A stretch of 26,153 nucleotides of DNA. It comes from Smittium mucronatum. Its lineage: Eukaryota > Kickxellomycota > Harpellomycetes > Harpellales > Legeriomycetaceae. The notes under the pieces were generated by a model, which saw only the letters and a list, made by a program, of their open reading frames with translations, did no database searches and was not told the origin of the DNA. Location: NCBI GenBank assembly GCA_001953115.1, contig LSSL01003575.1, positions 1 through 26,153 of the forward strand, read 5' to 3'. Position numbers and translations under genes: made by a program. Shown here in pieces: positions 8,841 through 18,235 of the stretch (within the stretch, counting starts at the first letter, position 1; each line of letters opens with the position of its first letter).

Positions 8841-11179
8841 AATTTAGAAAATTCATATTATTGAATATATAATGGTATCTAAAAAAAGAAAAAAGTGAAA
8901 ATATAGTTATAAAAATGGAAGTTAGTTTAAACTGATATTAAGAAGAATATAATTAGCAAAACCATTTTAATTGCTCGAAGTATAATTTCTATTTTTTTTG
9001 AAAATAAATTAAATAAATCCAATTTAATAAAAAATTGTCGATTTAATTAATCATATTTATATTTTTGATCGATTTTATTTGAAAAAATTACTGCTTTATA
9101 AAAAAATTATTAAATAAATCACAAAACAAGTTATTTTGATTTTTATGAATTCAGGATCCGATTTAAAGATATAAAGCATTTTTTGTTTTATTTGATTATT
9201 TTTGATATATCAATCATTAATAATCTAACAATCTTTTTTAAAAAAACTTAGCAATATAGATAAAATAGACTATTTTAATAAGTATATACTTTATTTTGAT
9301 TTCATTAATGTTTGTAACGCATAATAAAAATAAAAAAAGTGTAAATGTAGAACATAATATATAAATAAATCTTGAATTTTTTTATTTTTAGGTTCTGGTT
9401 TAGGAAAAAAGGCACACTAATCCTTTTAAGTGTATAAATTATTGGGCATGTGTCTTCAAAAAGCTAGGATAAGGTTTAAAGCCATTTTTTTATGGTTTCA
9501 AAAAGAATACCCAAAATATAAAAATACACAATTTTATACTTAAAAGAATAATTTGATTTAGATTCGTAAAAAATAAAAATTTCCTTCTCTTCTCTTTCAA
9601 ATATCCCCAATTTGCAAAATAAATCGATTTATTAAACATTCACTTATTTTTATTTTGATGTGGGTATTGGTTATTTTATTTTTATTTAAAATATTTCCAC
9701 CTATTGGAATTCCCAGTTAAAATTAAGGTTAATTATTTTTACTTCTTTTATAGTATAATGATAAAATTAATGAAATTTATACTGCACCAGTGATACGAAA
9801 ATAAATAAAACTGCGGTATTTAACCGAATTTTGCGTTCTGGAATTAGTGTTAAAAGTTTATTACATCTAATTTCTCCAGGATTTGTGGCCTTTTCTAGAT
9901 TCTTTATTTTTAATATAGGCTCTTTTAGAGAATATTTAACCTATTGAATATTGTATTTTTTAAAAAATTATCAAAAATATTCAAATAAATTAGCTAAATT
10001 TTCAAATTATCAAATAAATGAAAAATAATCTTCATTGATAAAATTAAGGCTTCTCAATTGTTAAAATTATAATAAATGTTGAATTTTTACCATCCATTTG
10101 TCCAAAATATAATTTGAGATAAATAGCCACTTTTTTCCGTAAATTTTAATTGAATTTTCGATAAAAAATATTCTCCTCATTTCTGATATCAAAAAAATAT
10201 AAAAATAAAATTCTATTAAGTATCCCTAATTTAGTCAAAAATTAAAATTAAGTTTATTTATAAATTAGGCATATGTCTTTTTATTGTAAAAATAATTATT
10301 TTATCCGCTTTTTAAAAGCTTCAAATGTTCCAGAAATATATAAAAAAACTCCACGGATTGCTGATTTCCAATAATAATAATTGCCAGAATGTAACCAGGT
10401 TAAACATCACAATAACACCTCATCCATTTTTGTGTGTATTCAAATATTGTATAATCGTCTTAATGTAAACTATTATGATATCTAATAATATACCTTTAAC
10501 ATGTCGACCATATTAATGCTTTAAAATATAAATCCATAATAAAAACGGCAAAATTTGGTACTTTATATACACAAATTTTATAAATCACTAATGATTTTTG
10601 ATTAAATAAATTTAATAAATCTTAAAAGTATCAAAATTTTATTTTATTTCAAATATATTCAATGGGAATACACAAAATAAAAATCGTTTTTTTTTAAAAT
10701 ACATTTCGTTTGATATTGATAAAAGCGATTTTTTTAAATAATATCATAATATATATGTGGATATTTGGAAAAAGTCACGTATCATAAAAAAAATATTCCA
10801 AATACAAATATTATTAAAAAAAAACATCAAAATACAGAAAAAAGCTATATCTAAGCATATTTTTTTATTTATAAGAGAGTCAAAACTCAAAAAATTAAAT
10901 TAATGAAATTAAAAGTAATCAGGTTAACAATCAAAAAATTTGATCCATATTAATTAAATATAATTTATTTGAACTTTGTTTTAAAATAATATTTTTCGAA
11001 TTAAATTAATAAAGGTCTAATTAACAGAATAGTTTTTTGAATTTATGCAGTAAAAGAGTGGAAAAAATATGGAAAAAATCATAGAAATAATTAGGTGAGT
11101 ATTACAAGGTAAAATTACTCAGAAAATATTTAAAAATACACGCTTAAATTTTTTTAAATATCAGATAGGATAAAAGTAT
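8841..11179. other. AT-rich spacer without a recognised gene
   Basis: Two points are worth recording. First, a frame without stops runs on the - strand from about 9941 to 9770 (about 57 codons, no ATG), including EIRCNKLLTLIPERKIRLN. I cannot place it in a family. Second, a stretch at about 10435-10305 (- strand) contains MDEVLL, one stop, then LTWLHSGNYYYWKSA, again unassigned. Neither has a start, length or context that would justify a gene call. Confidence 0.45.
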
Positions 11180-11185
11180 TTTTTA

Positions 11186-11312
11186 TCATTATACGTCAAA
11201 TAGGAGACATATTCGGTGTTACAATCTTAATGGTAAAATATCCGAAAATACGAATTCATTTTTTTTAAGAATTCTAAAATTAGAATTGCGCAAAACAAAA
11301 ATAATTTTTTTC
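11186..11312 (+). repeat. DIRS left inverted terminal repeat
   Basis: The block AGAATTCTAAAATTAGAATT (about 11268-11287), the TCCGAAAATAC block (about 11241) and TAGGAGACATAT (from 11201) recur as reverse complements at 15613-15500 in the right end. The internal complementary region suggests the left end reaches back at least to TCATTATA near 11186. Confidence 0.75.
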
Positions 11313-11455
11313 TTTTATATACTGTAAAGTACAAATTATTGCATAATTATCATTTTTTATTTATCACAGGTGCACTACATCTTGATAAAATTTTGATAAA
11401 ATTTTAACATAAATTTCAAAATCTTATATCTTAAAAGAATATTAATCAGATTACA

Positions 11456-12165
11456 ATGTATCAAAATTAAATCCAGATTATTCAAGACCTTTCAGATAAC
11501 ATTAATGCTCTCATTTTAGAAAGAGAGAAAATGATTTCGTATCAGGGACTAATGAGGGAAGTTAAAAAAAAAAAGGTGAAAATGAACCACATGCAAAATT
11601 CAAAATACCAATTGTAAAAGTAGAAAAATACCCAGAATTGTTGGAGAAAATTCCAGATCTAAAATATGGCGTCTTTAGAAATCCTTTTACTGGAGAGGAT
11701 AGAAAGATCACTATCTTCAAATGCCCTAAATTCATGGGAATGGATTAAAGATTTCCACCCCCCATTGATACTGCTCTAATAACAGTAAAAAATTTTCATA
11801 ATACGCTACAAAGTATCCAACTCGCATTGGCCCAAATGAAAAGATCTCTGGATCAATAAATTCATAAACATATAGAAAAGAACCGTAATATGGACCCTTA
11901 GAATGACGATGAAATTATAATTATCGAATTAACTAGGAGGCTGCTATCAGAACTAGCTTCAACTGTCACAAAATACATATTATACAATATGAACCGTACT
12001 ATTGACCTTCCTGGACGTGATCCAGAATTAATTGAATCAACAGTGAAACCATTGATAGAGAATAAAACTCTAGAAACCATGATAGCCTCTAAAAAATCAG
12101 GTAAAACGGTCAAAAAACAAAAGAAAAAGCCCTTTCGTCGGCGCCAGCAGCCAGCCTACGGGTAA
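11456..12165 (+). pseudogene. DIRS gag-like ORF1
   Basis: First gene position of the element. The ATG at 11456 is followed by an early stop after four codons, then a readable stretch (IQDLSDNINALILEREKM). An A-run near 11564-11574 shifts the frame, after which GENEPHAKFKIP, PDLKYGVFRNPFTGED and a helical stretch rich in Leu, Gln and Lys follow. The last part (SELASTVTKYILYNM, then a basic tail with KKQKKKPFRRRQQ) is clean up to the stop at 12163-12165. The basic tail fits a nucleic-acid-binding capsid-type protein. Assignment rests on position and on the pattern 'VFRNP(L/F)...E..' seen in DIRS gag proteins; sequence similarity alone would be weak. In-frame stops also occur near 11745, 11858 and 11899. 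The matching gene of the second copy lies around 20660-21136. Confidence 0.6.
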
Positions 12166-14212
12166 AATTCTGCAACTATGCCAAATCAGCCAATCGCCTA
12201 AACTCATACTCAGCATTCTGGAAATAATATCCAGAAGAAGAAAAGCCAAAATTTTCTGCAAAATCTGAGATATAAGAGTACTCAATAGTGCAACCCGAAT
12301 TCTCTCCCGTGAGGGGCTGTGTTTCAGTATTTCGCTCCGCGTGGGCGAGAATCGCCAAAAACAGGTGTTCAAGGACGTATTCAAATGAGTTTTTAGGATT
12401 CCGTTTCGAAAAATTGAATCAGAGTTCAAACGCAGTCCTCCCTAGATACGAAAATGCTTCAAAGTTGATGTTAGAGGGGTGTGAAAGGAATTCATCGCAG
12501 ATGAATCAGGAGTCACTTTACCTAAAAAAAACTTGTAAATATTTCAGAAAAGAGAATATTCAACTTTGGAAAATTACATGGCCCCACAGTTTGCCCTCCA
12601 CCCATACAATATAAACTAAAGAAGAGTCGGAATTACAGAGAGGCCATTTCAAACGAATTATCTGCTCTTCTATCAAATAATGCGATAAAAGAAGTGAAGA
12701 AGAGGTCACAGGTCTTCTTCATAAACTTGTTTACCATCTCCAAGAAGACTGTGGATTTCAGACCTGTATTAGATCTTAGGAAGCTCAACAGCTTCGTCGA
12801 GGAGAGGAATTTCAATATTTAATCACTCAAATAGATATTTATGATGGTCATAAGGAAGGTTAAATTGCCTCGCTCAAACACCAAAATGAATTTTTAAACA
12901 CCCTGATTTACCATAATTTTATTAAATACCTGAGATTTGTATGGAATGAGAGGAAGTTCCAATTCCGTGTTCTCCCCTTTAGACTATCCCTAAGCCTGTG
13001 GAATTTTACGAAGATTTTAAGACCCATTGAAAAATGTTCAAGAGAAAGAGGGATTAGTCTATAAATATATTTAGAAGATATTCTAATTTTAGGAAAATTA
13101 AAAAAAGAGTGCGTGAACAACACGGAAAATATTTACAACCTACTATAAAACTTAGTATTTAAGATAAATTTAGATAAATTTAGATAAATCAATTAAAACC
13201 AATCTCAAAGCATCAGAAATTTAGGAATGGTTATAAATTCCACGAAATAACTTTAAATTTAACCGCTTAAAAGATCAGAGAACTATGCAGATAAACCAAA
13301 AGATACTTGAAATCGGGGAAAATGGAGTTGAGATTGTTTGAGAATTTTATAGTGAAGGTCAAGCGATGAGTGTAGCTTTTTTTTTTTCAGGAAGATTAAT
13401 GATTCGAAGAATACTCGAACCGAAGAAAATTCAGTCGAAGAAAAACAAACCATTGACTTCAATGATTAAAATAATAGGGAGGTATCGAAAAATCTGATCT
13501 GGTGGGGAGATAAACTAAAAAAATGGAACGAAATCTCATTAATTCCAGAGAATCTAGAGATGAGGATCTTTAAACTTGCCTCAGAAACAGCATGAGAGAT
13601 TGCTTCGTTATTACATATTTATTCCGTTTTGTGACCTCCATCATTAATATCAGCTCACATTAACGTAAAACAATTGTTTTCTGTATGGTATAAACTCAGC
13701 ATTCCTAGTGTTGTTGAGCGATCTGTTTTGATTTATTCAGATAATAAAACAACACTGTAATATTTAAATTTTTTTGGGGGAAATACTTCTCTCAAATTAT
13801 TAGAGATTACAGAACAACTTTGGTCTCACTGCCTGAGAAAAAAATACCCGAGCTCAAGTCAAATATGTATCAACATACTTAAACCCCGCCTAATCCTCAA
13901 GCAGACTGACCAGACAGACATAATAGTCAATATTAGACATAATCTTCAAAAAGATTACATCGATCTATGACCCATACGATGTGGACCTCATAGATTCATA
14001 AAATAGTTGGAAAATGCCAACCATCTACATTTGGTACCTAGACAAGGGAGCATTGGGGATGAGTTACTTAATTACACTTGGCCCCAATGGGAAAATATCT
14101 ATTGCTGACACCCACAAATTCTGATTTCACAGATTTTACAAAAGTTCTGGAGAGAAAGATTGACTATGTCTTTAATAAATCCATTTTTGAACACAACTGT
14201 ATGGTATCCAGA
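12166..14212 (+). pseudogene. DIRS reverse transcriptase-RNase H, multiply frameshifted
   Basis: Copies the RNA intermediate into DNA and degrades the template. Readable parts in order: RGCVSVFRSAWARI (12312-12353), the region before the polymerase; YREAISNELSALLSNNAIKE then RPVLDLRKLNSFVEE (12628-12810), fingers; KYLRFVWNERKFQFRVLPF (about 12925-12981); IYLEDILIL (13065-13091), the active-site box, expected YLDD, with the first Asp now Glu; NLGMVINSTK (about 13219); RNase H with SAHINVKQL (about 13651), VLIYSDNKTTL (about 13720), and LLEITEQLWSHC; then WPQWENIY and TVWYPDIF (to 14212), typical of the DIRS segment after RNase H. The frame changes between 12821 and about 12880, and stops are frequent. 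Gene order and the 'GxxI-F-W / WYPxL' segments point to DIRS rather than Ty3/gypsy. The RNase H is the second best preserved part. Confidence 0.87.
13153..13187 (+). repeat. Short tandem repeat in the RT region
   Basis: Three near-exact copies of the 11-mer AGATAAATTTA run between the RT active site and the RNase H. Probably slippage in the dead gene. Confidence 0.7.
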
Positions 14213-15290
14213 CATTTTCTGATTAGCGAAACATTAGCCGATATTTTTTCAAGCTTCAACGGTGATTCCATACACAAGAAGCAAAAAATCTCTACTCACG
14301 ATAAACAAGACCTAATCTCTTGTATTATGGAGGTTTGCGGGAGTACCCTCAAAGCACAATGTCTCAATAAAAAGGTCATAAAAACCATGGTCGATGATGA
14401 AAATTCGTTTAAAAGATGAAAAAATAGTTATAAATCGCAACAGGCTTTTACAAACTGGGGAACCGTACATGATAAAAACAATACCAATACGGCAACGGTG
14501 ATAAAGTATTTAGCTGAAATATACACAGCTAAGAAGATAAGTATTAAAAAACTCAAGGTATATAAATATCATATATCAAAGATGCTCAAAGATAAGGAAG
14601 ACAAGTTAGACTCTACTGAAATAAATATGTTATTTATGAGCATAGAAGAAATGGCTCTAAAAACATTTATTCTTAAGGAATTAAATATAAAACCAAATAT
14701 AGACTATTTTACAAGAATAGGACTAAAAAATATTTAGATGTGAAAAGTCTAACGAAAAAAACTTATTGACTTTTGGCAGTCTGTAGTATTTAGATAGCAA
14801 ATGAAATTCAACTAATCGATGATAGAAAAGCGGTATTGGCTGATATTTAAATAACCTTTATGTAGTAGCCCCAAAGAAAAAAAATCAAGTAGAGCCTATC
14901 AAAAGACCATGTGTTATAAGATCCCACTCTAATTTGATTTTGTGCCCAGTAATAGCTTATAGAATATATTAGGAAAATTTAGCAAGAGAATTCTGCCCAA
15001 AACACACGCGGATGACAGCAGTTTGATCATGAATCACTTATTCAGATAATTTAAAGAACATAGCAAACCTCTATCCGATAAAAAAATCGGCGAATATATT
15101 AAATCCATAACAGGTTTAATTCATTTAGAATCGGAGAAGGCTTAACTAAAAGCGAGATTTATGGGAGCTAATTTAGCGGTGAATGCTAGAATTTCAGCTG
15201 AAGTTGTTATATCACAAGCAAACTGGTCCGGATATTAAATTTTTGATAGGTATTATCGACTTTCTAGGAATCTTTCTATAAATATAACGG
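14078..15290 (+). pseudogene. DIRS tyrosine recombinase (ORF3)
   Basis: Integrates the circular DNA copy by site-specific recombination. The frame is open from an ATG at 14078 except for one TGA at 14417-14419, and continues to 14737. It overlaps the end of the RT-RNase H gene in a different frame, as the ORFs of DIRS-1 do. Recognisable parts: NSYKSQQAFTNWG, then VIKYLAEIYTAKKIS and YKYHISKML (14425-14590), the N-terminal helical domain; LTKKTY.LLAV...IANEIQLI (about 14754-14812), where the first catalytic Arg appears as Ile (ATA, one change from AGA); ILCPVIAY (about 14938); LKARFMGANLA (about 15145), the box with the second Arg; SQANWSGY and FDRYYRL (about 15210-15260), with the nucleophilic Tyr region intact. 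At least four in-frame stops follow 14737. Dead. Confidence 0.83.
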
Positions 15291-15312
15291 AGTCGATAAT
15301 AAATTTAAATTG

Positions 15313-15410
15313 ACTAAATATATCTCCTCTCAGAGATATAATGTTAGAATTAATCTAGTCTTAAAGCGAGGATTAATTCATATTATATTAGGAGAGCAGA
15401 TTTATTTAGT
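15313..15410 (+). repeat. DIRS internal complementary region
   Basis: Two halves, 15313-15355 and 15371-15410, are imperfect inverted copies of each other around TAGTCTTAAAGC. The first half (CTAAATATATCTCCT...CATAA-like ATATAATG) is the reverse complement of the left outer end (CATTATA...AGGAGACATATT at 11187-11215). The second half (TATATTAGGAGAGC...TTTAGTCCC) is the reverse complement of the right outer end (GGGTACACTAAATATATATC...TAATATA at 15580-15613). This is the layout expected of a DIRS internal complementary region, which bridges the two termini during circle formation. Confidence 0.8.
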
Positions 15411-15499
15411 CCCACCCACCCTAATATCCATTTGACCTACGAGAAAAGATAACAAAGATAATATAATGTGTATTTTACAGCATATATAAGGAAAAAATT
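15411..15499. other. Short DIRS segment between internal complementary region and right repeat
   Basis: Begins with CCCACCCACCC and contains no gene. Confidence 0.4.
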
Positions 15500-15615
15500 T
15501 AGTTTTATTTTACAAATTCTAATTTTAGAATTCTCAAAAACTTTTTATTGGTATTTTCGGTTATTTTATCCAATAAAGATGGGTACACTAAATATATATC
15601 CTCTCCTAATATAAC
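15500..15615 (-). repeat. DIRS right inverted terminal repeat
   Basis: Reverse complement of the left terminal repeat. Shared blocks are AATTCTAATTTTAGAATTCT (about 15515-15534), GTATTTTCGG (about 15551) and the CTCCTA end (15603-15608). Confidence 0.75.
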
Positions 15616-15781
15616 AGGCGCCCAATGAAAAAACTGGAAATGTTTAAACATTTATTATTTTTACCAAATAAAATCATATATACCTAATTAAGATATCAAT
15701 TATCAACATAAAAACATTATTAAGAAATCATTGGATAAAATATAATAACGTGTTGTTATTAAAGAATCTAAAATTCTATAT

Positions 15782-15884
15782 AAAAAACGCGTTATATTGA
15801 TATTTTTTCATTTTTTTAAATAACAAAATGTTTCCGGAAAGAAATCAAATCTATCAAAAAAACGCGTTTTTATCGAAAAAAGCG
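15782..15884 (+). repeat. Left terminal inverted repeat with paired CGCG motifs
   Basis: Begins AAAAACGCGTTATAT and ends in a block with ACGCGTTTTTATC, about 80 bp apart. It aligns over its whole length with the reverse complement of 18137-18235, with point differences and small indels. Confidence 0.8.
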
Positions 15885-16832
15885 AAAATGCATGATAAAA
15901 ATTATATTTATTGGTCTCGGCTCAAAATTATTTAAATCCAAATTTATCCCGAAATCGATTAAATTTATCAATTAGATAATATTGAAATTATGACAGGATG
16001 AAAAAAAATCGAAATTTGCAGAATTATTTTGCATTAAACATGAATTCGTTCGTTCTTTTTTCTATTTTTTTAAAAAAAGAATTAAGCGAAGTCAAACCCT
16101 CTTCCTTCCTCCTTCCCTTTTCCACCTCTCTTTTCCACCTACCTTTTTCCTCATCATCATTTCCATCTTCCCTTTTCCCAAGCCCATTATCCTCTTTCAA
16201 ACTATATTTGAATAAAAATACTATAATCAAAAGTAACACGACGATCGAATAACTGTAATATAGGTAAAAATCATGATTATTTTTAAGTTTTAGATAAAAA
16301 ATTTCTTTTGAATATCATTTTTTATAGTTTTTTTTTTGAACTAGATACCGATCGAAAGTATGAATTCGATTAATAAAATTATTGTTTGATGTGATTGTTA
16401 ATTCAGTTTAAGGTGCGATTGTTTATATATTTATCAAAATACTTTAAATGACTTAATATTTATAGAAAAATGTGAAGCGAAAATGAAATCATGATAAATT
16501 TTTTTATATAAGCGAACTATGCGAAATGATAAAAAGTTTACGGTCAAGCAAATAAGTGATTTTTTTATAAGTATTCAAAAACACATTCCATATATATATT
16601 CTAGATTTAATCAATTACATTTAATAATTAGAAATTTTAAATAAAAAATATATAAAAATTTAATTTATTTTTATGAGGATTGCTTTTTCAATTATTAAAT
16701 ATCTGATTGTAAATTATATTTATTATATATTTTTAAATAAAGGGGTTTTATTATTAAACTGTTTATGACTGAAAATGTAATTTTAAAAAGATTAGATTTT
16801 TACTCAGAGGTTTATCTGTTCAAAATTCTTCT
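15885..16832. other. Non-coding part of the Harbinger-like element
   Basis: Contains a pyrimidine tract at about 16096-16200 (runs of CTTCC, TTTTCC and TCATCATCATT), which creates accidental open frames on both strands (15998-16252 and 16239-16024). The rest is plain AT-rich DNA. Confidence 0.6.
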
Positions 16833-17866
16833 CTATGGATGAAACTTCAAGTGAAAATTCGTGAGAAATATGCAAATATCGTGTATATCTTCATGAAATT
16901 CATAACTTGTTCTTTTTTTAAGTCTTGCAACGCCCCAGAGCTGCTTTAAACGGGAGTAATAATTCTCGCAAATTATTCTAACTCAAGATAATTTTTTATT
17001 GTTTAAATATTCAATCTGGCTAAGATTAGAACCCTTTAATAGAAAAATTGCAGGGATATATCTATCCATTCCGATATATCCTAAGTCGGCTATTATAGAA
17101 TAGTAAAGATTACCATCTGGATTAGTTCTCTCTGGAGCTTTTAGAAGATATTTTCTGTATAGATGAAATCTGCTCAAAAATATTTTAAAATCATTTATCG
17201 AGCCATATTTTATTTGGCTCACCATGGTTACCCTTCCATCTGGAAGATGAGGAAATTATCTTTTTACGGAGTATAATTTATGCTTTCCCGAAAATAAAAT
17301 TTTTGAATCTCTATTATCCGAGGCTAATCTAGAGAACTCTAGTATAGACGCAAACTATTACAAGTGCTGCTTTTGGAAATTAAAAAAGCTCAATCCTAAA
17401 GATTCTTGTTCCTATTTTTTTACAAAAACGAGGAACTATTTTTCCAGAGTTTCTTTGATCGAATCTTTAATTTTTTTTATGAGTCTTTGTGTTGAGCCAG
17501 CATTCATATTGTGTGATAGTCCGATAGTAGAGTAATTTAGATAAATCTTCAAAAAAGACAGATAAAATAGCATCGAATCTTTAGTTGATAGCTTGGGCCT
17601 TTTTCTTCACGTATTTCTCATTCTAGAAAGATCATGATTTAACATCTCAAATAATATATCAAATTCATTCGAATCAAAGTTCACTAAGGTCTTGAGAGAA
17701 TATCTGGAATTTTGGTCAAAATAAAAATCAGTTTCAATTTGCTCAATATCAAAAGTTATTTCTGTTTAAAAATCTTCATTTATTACTTCATCAATATTCT
17801 GGGCTCTTGTTATGAATCTTTAAAATTTTGGATTAGTAATATTTAATAATATTCTTTATTCTTTAA
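16833..17866 (-). pseudogene. DDE transposase of the IS5/Harbinger superfamily (DDE_Tnp_4 type)
   Basis: Cut-and-paste transposase, nearly full length (about 340 codons) but broken. N-terminal part: FITRAQNIDEVINEDF (about 17815-17770), RYSLKTLVNFDSNEFDILFE (about 17700-17645), KLSTKDSMLFYLSFLKIYLN (about 17590-17530), the usual helical region before the DDE fold. Catalytic part: LFSGKHKLYSVK (about 17300-17265), matching 'xSGKxKxHxxK'; PDGRVTMVSQIKYGSINDFK (17245-17190); IIADLGYIG with the second catalytic Asp at 17087-17085; then a single in-frame TGA at 16985-16983, followed without frame change by VRIICENYYSRLKQLW with the catalytic Glu at 16967-16965; and FLTNFHL near the stop at 16833. 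The first acidic residue (expected just before the SGK motif) is not evident. Frameshifts lie near 17620 and in 17250-17430. No in-frame ATG is seen at the 5' end. Confidence 0.8.
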
Positions 17867-18136
17867 AAATTTTACTTAAAAAAAATTTAGATGGGCTGAA
17901 TGTGTTGAAAAATCTTAATTTAATATATATTAACATATATACATAATGTATTCCACATTATTCAAAATCCATTTTTTAATTATATAAATATCAAAATTAA
18001 TTAGCCAATATATTTCTGTAGTTATAGAATAAATCTAAATCATTTGCGAAAAAGATTTTAATGAAGAATTGATGATAAAAATAAAGTTGATATATTAAAA
18101 ATTAAAATCAAATGTATTTTCTCGTAAAAAATACAC
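17867..18136. other. Harbinger-like element, upstream of the transposase
   Basis: AT-rich stretch between the transposase 5' end and the right terminal repeat. It should hold the promoter of the transposase; no specific signal is recognisable. Confidence 0.4.
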
Positions 18137-18235
18137 CCATTTTGATAAAAACGCGCTTTTTTGATAAATCCTATTTATATCCATAAATTTCTTATTATTT
18201 AAAAGAAAACAAATTTATCTATATAGCGCGTTTTT
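18137..18235 (-). repeat. Right terminal inverted repeat with paired CGCG motifs
   Basis: Reverse complement of 15782-15884. Outer edge GCGCGTTTTT (18226-18235); inner block with AAAACGCGC near 18148. Confidence 0.8.

Larger units (their letters stand above)
11180..15620 (+). mobile_element. DIRS-type tyrosine-recombinase retrotransposon, full layout but inactive
   Basis: About 4.4 kb, close to the size of the Dictyostelium DIRS-1 element. In order on the + strand: left inverted terminal repeat, gag-like gene, reverse transcriptase plus RNase H, tyrosine recombinase, an internal complementary region, right inverted terminal repeat. DIRS elements have inverted instead of direct terminal repeats, and an internal region complementary to both outer ends that helps form a circular intermediate, which the recombinase integrates. 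All parts are recognisable. Every gene carries stops and frameshifts, so the copy is dead. No target-site duplication is expected for this class. Outer ends are accurate to about 20-50 bp. Confidence 0.87.
15782..18235 (-). mobile_element. Harbinger/IS5-like DNA transposon with about 100-bp inverted ends
   Basis: About 2.45 kb, bounded by terminal inverted repeats of about 100 bp (15782-15884 and 18137-18235) and carrying a broken DDE transposase on the - strand (17866-16833). The two ends share AAAAACGCG at the outer edge, then an AT-rich middle, then ATCAAAAAAACGCGTTTTTATC (within 15853-15874) against ATCAAAAAAGCGCGTTTTTATC. No clear target duplication was seen, so membership in the PIF/Harbinger group (3-bp TWA target) or the related ISL2EU group (2-bp target) stays open. 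Confidence 0.78.

Noticed and set aside
11898..13123. Several minus-strand frames of 60-110 codons across the DIRS gag and RT region
   Set aside because: They are antisense shadows of plus-strand coding remnants that carry clear gag, RT and RNase H motifs.
15998..16252. Open frames on both strands over the 16.1-kb pyrimidine tract
   Set aside because: Low-complexity sequence (Ser/Phe/Leu one way, Glu/Gly/Lys/Arg the other) explains both frames.
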